Part shown: piece after piece, positions 35,705 through 43,309 of the stretch
Position numbering within the stretch: the stretch's first letter is position 1
Layout: every line of letters starts with the position of its first letter
DNA from: Flavobacterium tegetincola DSM 22377
GTDB lineage: Bacteria > Bacteroidota > Bacteroidia > Flavobacteriales > Flavobacteriaceae
Assembly: GCF_000425485.1 (NCBI RefSeq)
Contig: NZ_AUDN01000025.1
Location: 17,176 to 81,175, forward strand
Length of the DNA: 64,000 bases
Direction: 5' to 3'
Made by a program: the position numbers and the translations under genes
Notes under the pieces: generated by a model
Told to the model about the DNA's origin: nothing
The model's input: only the letters and a program-made list of their open reading frames with translations
Databases searched by the model: none

Positions 35705-35872
35705 TATCGAATTCTAACTGTTCCAATCACTTGGAATTACAATACTTATTTCACTTATTTAAGCTACCAAGGCTTAGAACAGATTGATAGTTTTAAATCA
35801 TTATTTCCAGAAGGTTCAGATGCATTTTATATTTACAAGCAATATATGAATGATGGCCTTTTTAATTTATAA
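35705..35872 (+). pseudogene. C-terminal gene fragment, family A (second copy)
   Basis: This frame starts right after the stop of the 35186 gene and reads ITWNYNTYFTYLSYQGLEQI… to GLFNL, stopping at 35870-35872. It matches the tail at 33100-33354. The next gene starts inside it at 35850, the same effector-tail/immunity order as the first copy. Confidence 0.6.
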
Positions 35873-36383
35873 TATTATAAAAAAAACCATATTATTACTG
35901 ATTCTATTATTTGCAAATTGTTACTTCAGTTTTGCTCAAATTAATCATGAATTAAAAAAAATAAAGTGTCTGGATAAAATGCCTAATACCTACGAGCAAA
36001 TAAAAGATCTTGACACAATATTTATCTTATATTATAAATCTGATTTAGATGGTTTTGAGCAAAATGCTTTCAATAAAAAAGGAAGTAAGTATAACAGTTA
36101 TAATTTTTTTAATGTTCAATTTTTCCCTCTTCAAATTTATGATGAAATAGGATATGAAAAGGTCAATTTCCGAGAACCCCTCATTATGTATAAACGAAAG
36201 TCATTTATAACCAAAAATATTGAGCGAACTATAGATGTAAGATTTCTTAAAAAATATCATTATTACATATACACCGATTTTTATCGCAGAAAAAGAACTA
36301 CTTTTATTATCGACTTAGATTCAAAAGTTAAAAATAAATATAAAATTATTCAGGTAAATTATCCTAGATATATAGTTGAGTGA
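35850..36383 (+). CDS. Exported protein of paralog family A, second copy (putative immunity protein)
   Basis: This 177-aa protein is the paralog of the 146-aa protein at 33358. The signal peptide ends SFAQ. The first residues come from sequence overlapping the effector tail, so the Met at 35853 may equally be used. Conserved stretches are LDTIFILYYKSD, RTIDVRFLKKYHYYIYTDF and the end YPRYIVE. Function is unknown; an immunity role is inferred from its repeated position behind the same fragment. Confidence 0.72.
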   Translation: MMAFLIYNIIKKTILLLILLFANCYFSFAQINHELKKIKCLDKMPNTYEQIKDLDTIFILYYKSDLDGFEQNAFNKKGSKYNSYNFFNVQFFPLQIYDEIGYEKVNFREPLIMYKRKSFITKNIERTIDVRFLKKYHYYIYTDFYRRKRTTFIIDLDSKVKNKYKIIQVNYPRYIVE

Positions 36384-36485
36384 AAATTATTATTGTGTTT
36401 CAATTAATAGCAGTGACTTGGAATTGGAATACATTTCCAGATTAATACTAACACAGTAACCTCCACTGGTTGCGATTAATCATAA

Positions 36486-36593
36486 AAAAATCGAGGGACA
36501 CATGGTGTAGAAGTTAATGAGGGTGATCCGATACCTGTTTCCAATCCTGATTTTACTATTCCTAATGAAATAATCTTAACCAAACAACCCTAA
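36486..36593 (+). pseudogene. Small gene-end remnant
   Basis: A 36-codon frame without a start ends GDPIPVSNPDFTIPNEIILTKQP at 36593. Just upstream, 36410-36455 reads VTWNWNTF, a third, very short echo of the family A WNxNT motif. Both suggest further decayed units at the right end of the patch. Confidence 0.35.
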
Positions 36594-36606
36594 AAAGCAT
36601 ATTTTC

Positions 36607-36635
36607 AACGGCTTGCTTTAGTGGTAAGCCGTTTT
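36607..36635 (+). terminator. Terminator at the right end of the effector/immunity patch
   Basis: The perfect arms AACGGCTT (36607-36614) and AAGCCGTT (36626-36633) are followed by a short T-run. It lies just before the stop of the convergent acyltransferase gene. Confidence 0.65.
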
Positions 36636-36638
36636 AAC

Positions 36639-37379
36639 TTAAGCGTTAAACTTTAACAACTGATGATAAATAACCGTTCTCGTAGCATCTTTAATTTCTT
36701 TCTTATCACTCAGTTCTTTTCCTAAAGTAGGAATGGGTTCATGCATTTTTACCCGCATAATTCCCGGACTTCCGCTATAAAATGTATATGAAAAACGTTT
36801 TTTATTATCGGCAAATGTCAATGGAACAATAGAAATTTGATGTTCAATTGCCAGTCTAAACGCGCCGTCTTTAAACTCATCCAATACAATAGTTTCATCG
36901 CTAGGAACGCCTCCTTCTGGAAAAATACAGATTCCTAAACCACTGTTCAATCTTTTTTGAGCACGTTCAAAAACTGCCATTCTACTCTTAGAACTGGAAC
37001 GATCCACTAAAATACAAGTTCGCTTGTAGAAATATCCGAACAATGGAATTTTGGCTAATTCCATTTTTCCAACAAACACGAATGGATTTCTCACTACAGC
37101 CAACATCAGCATAATGTCGGTCATTGAGGTATGATTGGCCACAAACATGTAGCTTTTTCTTTTCTGTAACTTGGTTTCTCTTTCAACAGTATAGTAAAAT
37201 CCAGAAGCATACAGCGTGAATTTTGCCCAAACACGTGCTAGTCTAAAAAAATGCGGATACCATTCTTCTTTCAAACTTGAAATAAACAGTAACGGAAACA
37301 TGACAATAATAGGAATTGCCATCATGATGTAAAACCAAATGCGCCAAAGAGTCCAGAAAATAACTTTAAAAAACCGCAT
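36639..37379 (-). CDS. plsC: 1-acyl-sn-glycerol-3-phosphate acyltransferase
   Basis: This 246-aa inner-membrane enzyme acylates lysophosphatidic acid to phosphatidic acid. N-terminal hydrophobic helices (about 5-35) are followed by the catalytic HX4D motif (NHTSMTD) and the FPEG motif. Other PlsC-family members use different acyl acceptors, so the substrate is the family default. It is divergent from trpS. Confidence 0.9.
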   Translation of the reverse strand: MRFFKVIFWTLWRIWFYIMMAIPIIVMFPLLFISSLKEEWYPHFFRLARVWAKFTLYASGFYYTVERETKLQKRKSYMFVANHTSMTDIMLMLAVVRNPFVFVGKMELAKIPLFGYFYKRTCILVDRSSSKSRMAVFERAQKRLNSGLGICIFPEGGVPSDETIVLDEFKDGAFRLAIEHQISIVPLTFADNKKRFSYTFYSGSPGIMRVKMHEPIPTLGKELSDKKEIKDATRTVIYHQLLKFNA

Positions 37380-37471
37380 AGCGATGGTGTTTAATTAAAC
37401 GATTAGGTAAATTTGATTAATTTAAGTGGTTCAAATGTAAGAATTCAATCTTTACTTTTTACGAAAATCGG

Positions 37472-37479
37472 TACCTTTG
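37472..37479 (+). promoter_or_regulatory. -7 box of trpS
   Basis: TACCTTTG, followed by CGG, is a perfect flavobacterial -7 box 17 bp upstream of the chosen ATG. It lies inside the longer open frame that begins at 37413, which argues against that upstream start. Confidence 0.55.
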
Positions 37480-37496
37480 CGGAAATTAATTTGACC

Positions 37497-38474
37497 ATGG
37501 CAAAAATATTAACGGGAATTCAAAGTACAGGAACGCCTCATTTGGGAAATCTTTTGGGTGCAATTATTCCTGCAATTGAATTATCTAGAAAACCTGAAAA
37601 CGAAACTTTTCTTTTTATCGCTGATTTACATTCTATTACACAAATAAAAGACGGCGAAACTTTAAGAGAAAACACATACAGTACGGCGGCAACTTGGCTT
37701 GCTTGTGGCGTGGATATTTCTAAAGTTACTTTCTACCGTCAAAGCGATGTGCCTCAAACAGCAGAATTGTCGTGGTATTTGAGTTGCTTTTTTCCATTCC
37801 AACGTTTGACATTGGCACACTCATTTAAAGATAAATCTGATAGATTGAGCGATGTTAATGCTGGATTGTTTACTTATCCGATGTTAATGGCGGCTGATAT
37901 TTTATTATACGATGCCGAGTTTGTCCCTGTGGGAAAAGACCAATTGCAGCACATTGAAATTACCCGTGATGTGGCTTCCCGTTTCAATAATCAAATGGGC
38001 GAAACTTTTGTGTTACCTGAATCCTATTTGCAAGAAGACACCAAATATGTTCCCGGAACTAATGGTGGAAAAATGAGCAAATCAGCCAATAATATTATTA
38101 ATATTTTCTTGGAAGACAAGAAATTGCGCAAGCAAGTAATGTCTATTGAAACCGACAGTACGCCTCTGGAAGATCCAAAAGACATCAACACGTGTAAGGT
38201 TTTTGCTATTTACAAATTATTAGCAACCGAAACTCAAATTGCGGAACTGACGGAAAAATATAAAAATGTAAATCAAGATTTTGGTTGGGGTCATGCCAAA
38301 CAAGCCTTATTTGAACTCATTACAGAACGTTTTAAAACGGAACGTGAGAAGTACAACTATTACATGTCTAATAAAAATGAAATTGATGAAGCCTTGGCAT
38401 TAGGTGCTGAAAAAGCAAAAACAGTTGCCAATGGCGTTTTAAGTAGAGTTCGAGAGAAATTGGGGTATTCTTAA
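37497..38474 (+). CDS. trpS: Tryptophanyl-tRNA synthetase
   Basis: This 325-aa class I synthetase has the HIGH-type motif TGTPHLGN near residue 12 and KMSKS (GGKMSKSANN). I chose the ATG at 37497 (MAKILTGIQ) because the family starts there. The -7 box lies between it and the upstream alternative at 37413. The gene appears monocistronic. Confidence 0.96.
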   Translation: MAKILTGIQSTGTPHLGNLLGAIIPAIELSRKPENETFLFIADLHSITQIKDGETLRENTYSTAATWLACGVDISKVTFYRQSDVPQTAELSWYLSCFFPFQRLTLAHSFKDKSDRLSDVNAGLFTYPMLMAADILLYDAEFVPVGKDQLQHIEITRDVASRFNNQMGETFVLPESYLQEDTKYVPGTNGGKMSKSANNIINIFLEDKKLRKQVMSIETDSTPLEDPKDINTCKVFAIYKLLATETQIAELTEKYKNVNQDFGWGHAKQALFELITERFKTEREKYNYYMSNKNEIDEALALGAEKAKTVANGVLSRVREKLGYS

Positions 38475-38607
38475 ACTCTTTCATATAGCACTATAAAGCT
38501 TAGGGTGTGGTTATTACAATTTTTTTAAGAAAATTTTAATAACCACATTTCTTTTAAGCCGATTGTTATGTATAATTTTATAAGAAATAACGAAACAAAA
38601 CACAATT

Positions 38608-39423
38608 ATGAAAAAAATAAACATGTCCACTTTAGGACTTTTGACTTTTGCTCTTGCTACTATGACTTCTTGCAAAGAGGAGGCAAAAACTGATACAACA
38701 GTTGAAACTACGATTGAAACTCCAGCAAAATCTGAAATTGCCATCACTCCTATTGAAGATTCAAAAATGTTTCCGGGTGCAAAATTAATGGTGAGCTCAC
38801 AAGTAGCAACAGCTGCAAATGCTGATTCTGTAAGTTTGAAAACCATGTACAAGGTTTCTAATTTTGAACTGACAATGCACACTGAAGGTCATAATGGCGA
38901 ACATATGGCAAATTCGGGTCAAGGACAACACATCCATTACATTTTGGACAATACGCCTTATGCAGCTTTGTATAAACCAGAACATGAAGTGAAATTGAAA
39001 AAAGGAAGTGAACACTATTTACTTTCATTCTTATCGCGTTCCTACCATGAATCTTTGAAAGAAAAAGATGCATTTGTGGTAGAGCATTTCAAAATTAGCG
39101 ACAAAGGAGCCTACGAAAAATTAGCTGTTCCAACAGAACCAATGTTGTTTTACAGCCGTCCAAAAGGCGAATATAAAGGAGCAGACACAAAAGCAATTTT
39201 ACTTGATTTCTTTGTAGTCAATACCACTTTAGCGAAAGACGGTTTCAAGGTAAAAGCAAATGTAAACGGTCAAGATTTCTTACTTGATGAATGGAGACCG
39301 TACCAAATCACTGGACTTCCAATGGGAGAAAATATTATCACTTTAACGCTTATGGATGCAAGTGGAAATGCTGTTTCTGGAGAAAATACTTCTGTAGAAC
39401 GCAAGATCACATTGATGGAATAA
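38608..39423 (+). CDS. Lipoprotein of unknown function, His-rich central motif
   Basis: This 271-aa lipoprotein (lipobox MTSC) has a Thr/Glu/Lys-rich linker (about 24-45). A domain with the segment TMHTEGHNGEHM and GQHIHYILDN could bind metal through its histidines. The second half (about 130-271) has an Ig-like strand pattern. From memory, homologues in flavobacteria are annotated only vaguely (for example as phosphopeptide-binding proteins). I cannot assign a function. A terminator follows at 39447. Confidence 0.78.
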   Translation: MKKINMSTLGLLTFALATMTSCKEEAKTDTTVETTIETPAKSEIAITPIEDSKMFPGAKLMVSSQVATAANADSVSLKTMYKVSNFELTMHTEGHNGEHMANSGQGQHIHYILDNTPYAALYKPEHEVKLKKGSEHYLLSFLSRSYHESLKEKDAFVVEHFKISDKGAYEKLAVPTEPMLFYSRPKGEYKGADTKAILLDFFVVNTTLAKDGFKVKANVNGQDFLLDEWRPYQITGLPMGENIITLTLMDASGNAVSGENTSVERKITLME

Positions 39424-39446
39424 ATTTTATTAGAATTTAAATATTG

Positions 39447-39480
39447 AAAAGCGATGCTATTGATTTAGTGTCGCTTTTTA
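39447..39480 (+). terminator. Terminator after the His-rich lipoprotein
   Basis: The perfect arms AAAAGCGA (39447-39454) and TCGCTTTT (39471-39478) enclose a 16-nt loop and are followed by Ts. Confidence 0.6.
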
Positions 39481-39639
39481 ATTTAAAAGAGTTACGTACA
39501 CAGCTTGCATTAAGTGGCTTGCGATTAAAAACTGATGTTATCGAATATAGACAAGCTTTTGAAATTTTGAAGAAAATTCGGAAATATCAATTTCATTATT
39601 ACTAATGGATAGCGAGTTAGTAATGGTTATTGCAATATA

Positions 39640-40008
39640 TTAAACACTATGCAAAAATACTTCTGCTGGAATACTAAAATAATTTTTTAATTTTTGAGCC
39701 ATTTTTAAAGTAATTTCGCGCTTGCCTGAAAGAATCGCAGAAACGTGTCCTTTACTTCCAATAACCGATTCAAGATCTTTAGCTTTAATTCCCATTTCCG
39801 CCATCTTATATTTTATGACCTCTAAAGCATCAAGTTCAGGTAATCGATAATATTTATCATCGTAATCTTTAACTAGAACTATTAGTAAATCTAATTCATC
39901 AAATTCCGCTGTATTCTCTTTTGCGTGAAATATTTCCATTAATCGCATGGACGCCTTATCATAGTCGTCCTCTGTTTTTAAGACTTTCCATTTCATAGTT
40001 ACTTCCAT
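39640..40008 (-). CDS. higA: HigA-type antitoxin (XRE-family)
   Basis: This 122-aa protein has an N-terminal helical region and a C-terminal helix-turn-helix (GIKAKDLESVIGSKGHVSAILSGKREITLKMAQKL). That is the architecture of HigA antitoxins, with the DNA-binding domain last. It is the second gene of a higBA pair; its start overlaps the toxin 3' end by 10 bp. It should bind the toxin and repress the promoter at 40333-40364. Confidence 0.9.
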   Translation of the reverse strand: MEVTMKWKVLKTEDDYDKASMRLMEIFHAKENTAEFDELDLLIVLVKDYDDKYYRLPELDALEVIKYKMAEMGIKAKDLESVIGSKGHVSAILSGKREITLKMAQKLKNYFSIPAEVFLHSV

Positions 40009-40328
40009 TTAAAATTTAAAATTGCTGTGTCAAAAGAAACAGTTTCTACACTGATTTTATCATATTCTTTGTGCGTTCCAAACCAAATTACATAACATGC
40101 ATTTTGTAAAAATTTTATTGAAACGACCAATCGAAAATCATTTCCCTTTATATTAAAAACAACTCGCTCATTGTTAACAATACTTGCGTTTCCATATACT
40201 CGTTTGAGTTCGTTGAAATTATTGAAATCTTGTTTTGTAAATTCACTGTACCAAATCAATAACGGCATTTCTGCAATTGGATATTTATCGGTGTAAAATA
40301 AAATTGTTTTCCTTACAAGGATTTTCAT
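39999..40328 (-). CDS. higB: HigB-type mRNA interferase toxin
   Basis: This 109-aa RelE-superfamily toxin has conserved segments for the HigB fold: IVNNERVVFNIKGNDFRLVVSI and VIWFGTHKEYDKI. I start at 40328 (MKILVRK). The upstream Met at 40346 lies inside the promoter -7 box and cannot be on the mRNA. Toxin-first order is typical of hig modules. With this promoter the transcript would start at or within a few bases of the ATG, so the gene is probably leaderless or nearly so. Confidence 0.9.
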   Translation of the reverse strand: MKILVRKTILFYTDKYPIAEMPLLIWYSEFTKQDFNNFNELKRVYGNASIVNNERVVFNIKGNDFRLVVSIKFLQNACYVIWFGTHKEYDKISVETVSFDTAILNFKWK

Positions 40329-40332
40329 GGTA

Positions 40333-40364
40333 CAAATGTATTTCAAAAGTTTTCAAATTGCAAA
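40333..40364 (-). promoter_or_regulatory. Promoter of higBA
   Basis: On the minus strand TTTG (forward CAAA, 40361-40364) is followed after 20 bp by TACATTTG (forward CAAATGTA, 40333-40340). Four bases later comes the higB ATG. The internal TTTGAAA/TTTGAAA repeat between the boxes could be the HigA operator. Confidence 0.75.
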
Positions 40365-40413
40365 CTTTTACTATCTAATTATTTTTCGAATTTGAAATTG
40401 AGGTATTATTTCT

Positions 40414-41514
40414 TTATATTGACTCAAACAATTTCCCCGGCAAAGGTCTAATTACTCCTTTCAATTCCATATTCAGTAACATTCCCGACAACACATAAAT
40501 AGGAAATCCACAATCCAAGGCAATCGTATCCATAAGTTCTTTCCCTTTTTGCAACAAATAATCGTAGACAATTTGTTCGTCGGGCTGGAGATCCACAAAT
40601 AGTTGCTTTTGAATGGCTTTCTTAGATTCTTTAATGTCCCAATTGAGCATGTAAATTAAATCGGCGGCACTCGTTAGTAAGTTTGCTTTTTGGGTTTTAA
40701 TCAAGTTATTGCAGCCTAAACTGAATTTATCGGTAATTCTTCCAGGAACGGCAAAAACATCTCGGTTGTAATCATTTGCCAACATTGCGGTAATTAAAGA
40801 ACCTCCTCTTTCGGCAGATTCAATAACAATGGTAGCTTCCGTCATTCCAGCAACAATCCGGTTTCGTTTTACGAAATTCTCTTTATCGGGATTGCTTGAG
40901 CTCCAAAATTCCGTCATAAATCCGCCATTTTCCTCCATCTTTTTGCAGTACTTTTTATGAGAAGCCGGATACATTTGATTTAAACCATGCGCTAAAACTC
41001 CGATGGTTTGCAAACCGTGTTCCATGGCCGCTTGATGCGCTACAATATCCACACCATAAGCAAAACCACTAACTATGATTGGATTTAAAGGAGCGATTTC
41101 AGCAATTAAATTTCTACAAAATTCAGCGCCATGCGAAGTAACTTGGCGTGTTCCCACAATACTAATGATTCTGCGCTTTTGCAAATTTATGTTTCCTGCC
41201 GAAAATAGTAAAATGGGTGCGTCAAAACAATGCTTGAGCTTTTCGGGATACAAATGATCTTTGTAAAAATGAACATCAATATTATTGTCCTGAATGTACT
41301 TCAATTCGGCTTCTGCTTTTTGAAACACCGATTTGTCTTTCAGGTTCTGTACTAAAATGGATCCTATTCCATCAATAGAAGTGAGTTTATTGGCCTTTGC
41401 ATGGAAGATTTCTGAAGCAGTTTCAAAATGATTCAGCAGCTTTTTAGCCACCACGTCACCTACCAATTCTACTTTTTGGAGTGCTAAAAGCGAAAATAAT
41501 TCTTGTTCGGTCAT
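40414..41514 (-). CDS. dprA: DNA processing protein DprA (Smf)
   Basis: This 366-aa protein protects incoming single-stranded DNA and loads RecA during natural transformation. It has an N-terminal helix-hairpin-helix/SAM-like region (about 1-60). The Rossmann-like DprA core follows, with SIVGTRQVTSHG, SGFAYGVDIVAHQAA, RNRIVAG and ESAERGGSLITA. A C-terminal winged-helix domain completes it. The presence of dprA and a comF-family gene suggests competence genes, although both are widespread in non-transformable bacteria too. Confidence 0.95.
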   Translation of the reverse strand: MTEQELFSLLALQKVELVGDVVAKKLLNHFETASEIFHAKANKLTSIDGIGSILVQNLKDKSVFQKAEAELKYIQDNNIDVHFYKDHLYPEKLKHCFDAPILLFSAGNINLQKRRIISIVGTRQVTSHGAEFCRNLIAEIAPLNPIIVSGFAYGVDIVAHQAAMEHGLQTIGVLAHGLNQMYPASHKKYCKKMEENGGFMTEFWSSSNPDKENFVKRNRIVAGMTEATIVIESAERGGSLITAMLANDYNRDVFAVPGRITDKFSLGCNNLIKTQKANLLTSAADLIYMLNWDIKESKKAIQKQLFVDLQPDEQIVYDYLLQKGKELMDTIALDCGFPIYVLSGMLLNMELKGVIRPLPGKLFESI

Positions 41515-41580
41515 GGCAAATATTTGAATATCAAATTAAAGCTATTTTTTTAAATTGTTAATAAAATTTGTTGATAAAAT

Positions 41581-41610
41581 TTTGTGGCCACACCTTAATA
41601 TCTAACTTTG
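41581..41610 (+). promoter_or_regulatory. Promoter of the HU-CCDC81/SPOR gene
   Basis: TTTG (41581-41584), an 18-bp spacer and TAACTTTG (41603-41610) form a full consensus promoter. The ATG at 41616 is only six bases after the -7 box, so the transcript is probably leaderless. Confidence 0.7.
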
Positions 41611-41615
41611 CTGTT

Positions 41616-42551
41616 ATGAAGATGGAACATTATATCGCGCAACTTTTATACAGATACCAATGTGTGACTGTACCTGGATTCGGAGCTTTCTTGACCGAAA
41701 TCCAGCCGGCTCAATTGGTAGAAAGCACCAATACTTTTTATCCGCCGAAAAAAGTGGTTTCATTTAATGCCAATTTAAAAAACAACGACGGACTTCTAGC
41801 CACTCACATTGCGCAAGCTGAAAAAGTAGCATATGAAATGGCCGTTCAAAATATTTCTAAAGAGGTTTCGCTTTGGAAAAACGCATTGTTAAATCAGCAA
41901 AATATTGTTTTAAATGCAGTGGGAACATTGCACCTCAACACTTCTGGAACATTGAGTTTTGAAGCCTCGAGTCAAGTTAATTTCAATACCGCCTCTTTTG
42001 GTTTAAATTCTTTTGTATCCCCGTTGGTACAAAGAGAAATTATAGAGAAAATGCCAGAAGCAGTGGCAACAGAACCAATTGTCTTGGTTCCTGAAACAGT
42101 AACTGCATCACGAACTTCTTATTTAAAATATGCGGCAATTTTCATTTTAGCGTTAACCGCTGCAGGAAGTGTGGGTTACAAAATGTACAATGATCAAATG
42201 GATCAAGAGTTGCGTTTTGTGCAAACTGAAGTGCAAAAGGACGTGCAAAATAAAATTCAAGAAGCGACATTTTTTATTGAAAATCCGTTACCAAACGTAA
42301 CTTTAACCGTAAAAGAAGAAAAGAAAGCCTATCATATTGTTGCAGGTGCTTTTAGCAGTGAAGCCAATGCGGCAAAACAGCTTAAAATACTTGAAGCGAA
42401 AGGTTTTAAAGGAAAAATATTAGGACGTAATAAATACGGTTTAGTTCCTGTGCTTTACGGAAGTTACAGCACGTATGCCGAATCGCAAGAGGCGTTGAAA
42501 GCAATTCACAGAACTGAAAGTCGAGAAGCTTGGTTGTTGATTAAAGATTAA
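41616..42551 (+). CDS. HU-CCDC81 and SPOR domain protein
   Basis: This 311-aa protein has an N-terminal HU-like CCDC81 domain (MKMEHYIAQLLYRYQCVTVPGFGAFLTE, about 1-120). One membrane helix (about 172-190) follows, then a C-terminal SPOR domain (about 238-311, YHIVAGAFSSEANAAKQL). SPOR domains bind denuded peptidoglycan at division sites. This places the HU-like domain in the cytoplasm and SPOR in the periplasm, so the protein may link the envelope to the cytoplasm during division. The start is set by the promoter, because the longer frame from 41568 includes it. Confidence 0.88.
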   Translation: MKMEHYIAQLLYRYQCVTVPGFGAFLTEIQPAQLVESTNTFYPPKKVVSFNANLKNNDGLLATHIAQAEKVAYEMAVQNISKEVSLWKNALLNQQNIVLNAVGTLHLNTSGTLSFEASSQVNFNTASFGLNSFVSPLVQREIIEKMPEAVATEPIVLVPETVTASRTSYLKYAAIFILALTAAGSVGYKMYNDQMDQELRFVQTEVQKDVQNKIQEATFFIENPLPNVTLTVKEEKKAYHIVAGAFSSEANAAKQLKILEAKGFKGKILGRNKYGLVPVLYGSYSTYAESQEALKAIHRTESREAWLLIKD

Positions 42552-42696
42552 TATTTAATTAACCGCAAATTTTGCAACGATTTATTTACTGTATTTGAGT
42601 TTTGAAGTGTATGAAGTTCAAGTTCGCAAAGAAATCCTACTAAAAAAGCAGTATCGAAATTAAGTTTATAAAATAATTGCAATATAAAGATTAATA

Positions 42697-42725
42697 AAAA
42701 ATCCCGGTGTTTCATCGGGATTTTT
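42697..42725 (+). terminator. Terminator after the SPOR gene
   Basis: The perfect arms AAAAATCCCG (42697-42706) and CGGGATTTTT (42716-42725) continue into further Ts. It ends 13 bp before the -7 box of the next gene. Confidence 0.82.
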
Positions 42726-42738
42726 GTTTTTACGTGAG

Positions 42739-42746
42739 TACCTTTG
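42739..42746 (+). promoter_or_regulatory. -7 box of the acyl-CoA thioesterase gene
   Basis: TACCTTTG is a perfect -7 element 12 bp before the ATG at 42759. It overlaps the upstream TTG at 42744, which rules that codon out as the start. Confidence 0.55.
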
Positions 42747-42758
42747 CTAAAAAAACAA

Positions 42759-43271
42759 ATGACGCCAAAATTTGCTTCCGAATCCTTAACAATCCTGACT
42801 GACTTAGTTTTACCTAGTGAAACAAATCCTTTAAATAATTTATTTGGTGGCGAATTACTTGCCCGAATGGACCGCGCTGCCAGTATTGCTGCAAGACGTC
42901 ATTCCCGTAGAATTGTGGTTACTGCATCTGTAAATCACGTAGCTTTTAATCGTGCCGTGCCTTTAGGAAGTGTGGTTACCGTAGAGGCAAAAGTTTCTAG
43001 AAGTTTTAAAAGCTCGATGGAAATTTTTATTGACGTATGGATTGAAGACCGTGAATCGGGAAATAAAACCAAAGCAAACGAAGCCATTTATACATTTGTA
43101 GCTGTTGATGACACCGGAAGACCTATTGAAGTGGCGCCAATTATCCCCGAAACCGAATTAGAAAAAGCACGTTTTGAAGCGGCTTTAAGACGAAAACAGT
43201 TGAGTTTAGTGCTTGCCGGAAAAATGAAACCATCGGAAGCTACAGAATTGAAAGCATTGTTTATGGAATAA
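42759..43271 (+). CDS. Acyl-CoA thioesterase (hotdog fold, YciA/Acot type)
   Basis: This 170-aa cytoplasmic enzyme hydrolyses acyl-CoA. The pattern NPLNNLFGGELLARMDRAAS, the VTASVNHVAFNRAVPLGSVV segment and FVAVDDTGRP are typical of the hotdog thioesterase subfamily with an N-terminal Asn/Gly active-site loop. Terminators isolate it on both sides. Confidence 0.93.
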   Translation: MTPKFASESLTILTDLVLPSETNPLNNLFGGELLARMDRAASIAARRHSRRIVVTASVNHVAFNRAVPLGSVVTVEAKVSRSFKSSMEIFIDVWIEDRESGNKTKANEAIYTFVAVDDTGRPIEVAPIIPETELEKARFEAALRRKQLSLVLAGKMKPSEATELKALFME

Positions 43272-43275
43272 AAAT

Positions 43276-43303
43276 AAAAACGGAGATTTAGGTCTCCGTT
43301 TTT
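43276..43303. terminator. Bidirectional terminator between convergent genes
   Basis: Perfect 11-bp arms (AAAAACGGAGA, 43276-43286; complement 43293-43303) enclose a 6-nt loop. A-runs and T-runs on the two sides serve the thioesterase gene (plus) and the 509-aa protein gene (minus). Confidence 0.9.
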
Positions 43304-43309
43304 ATTGTC

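Noticed and set aside
40329..40346. Upstream Met for higB
   Set aside because: This ATG lies inside the promoter -7 box, so it cannot be in the transcript.
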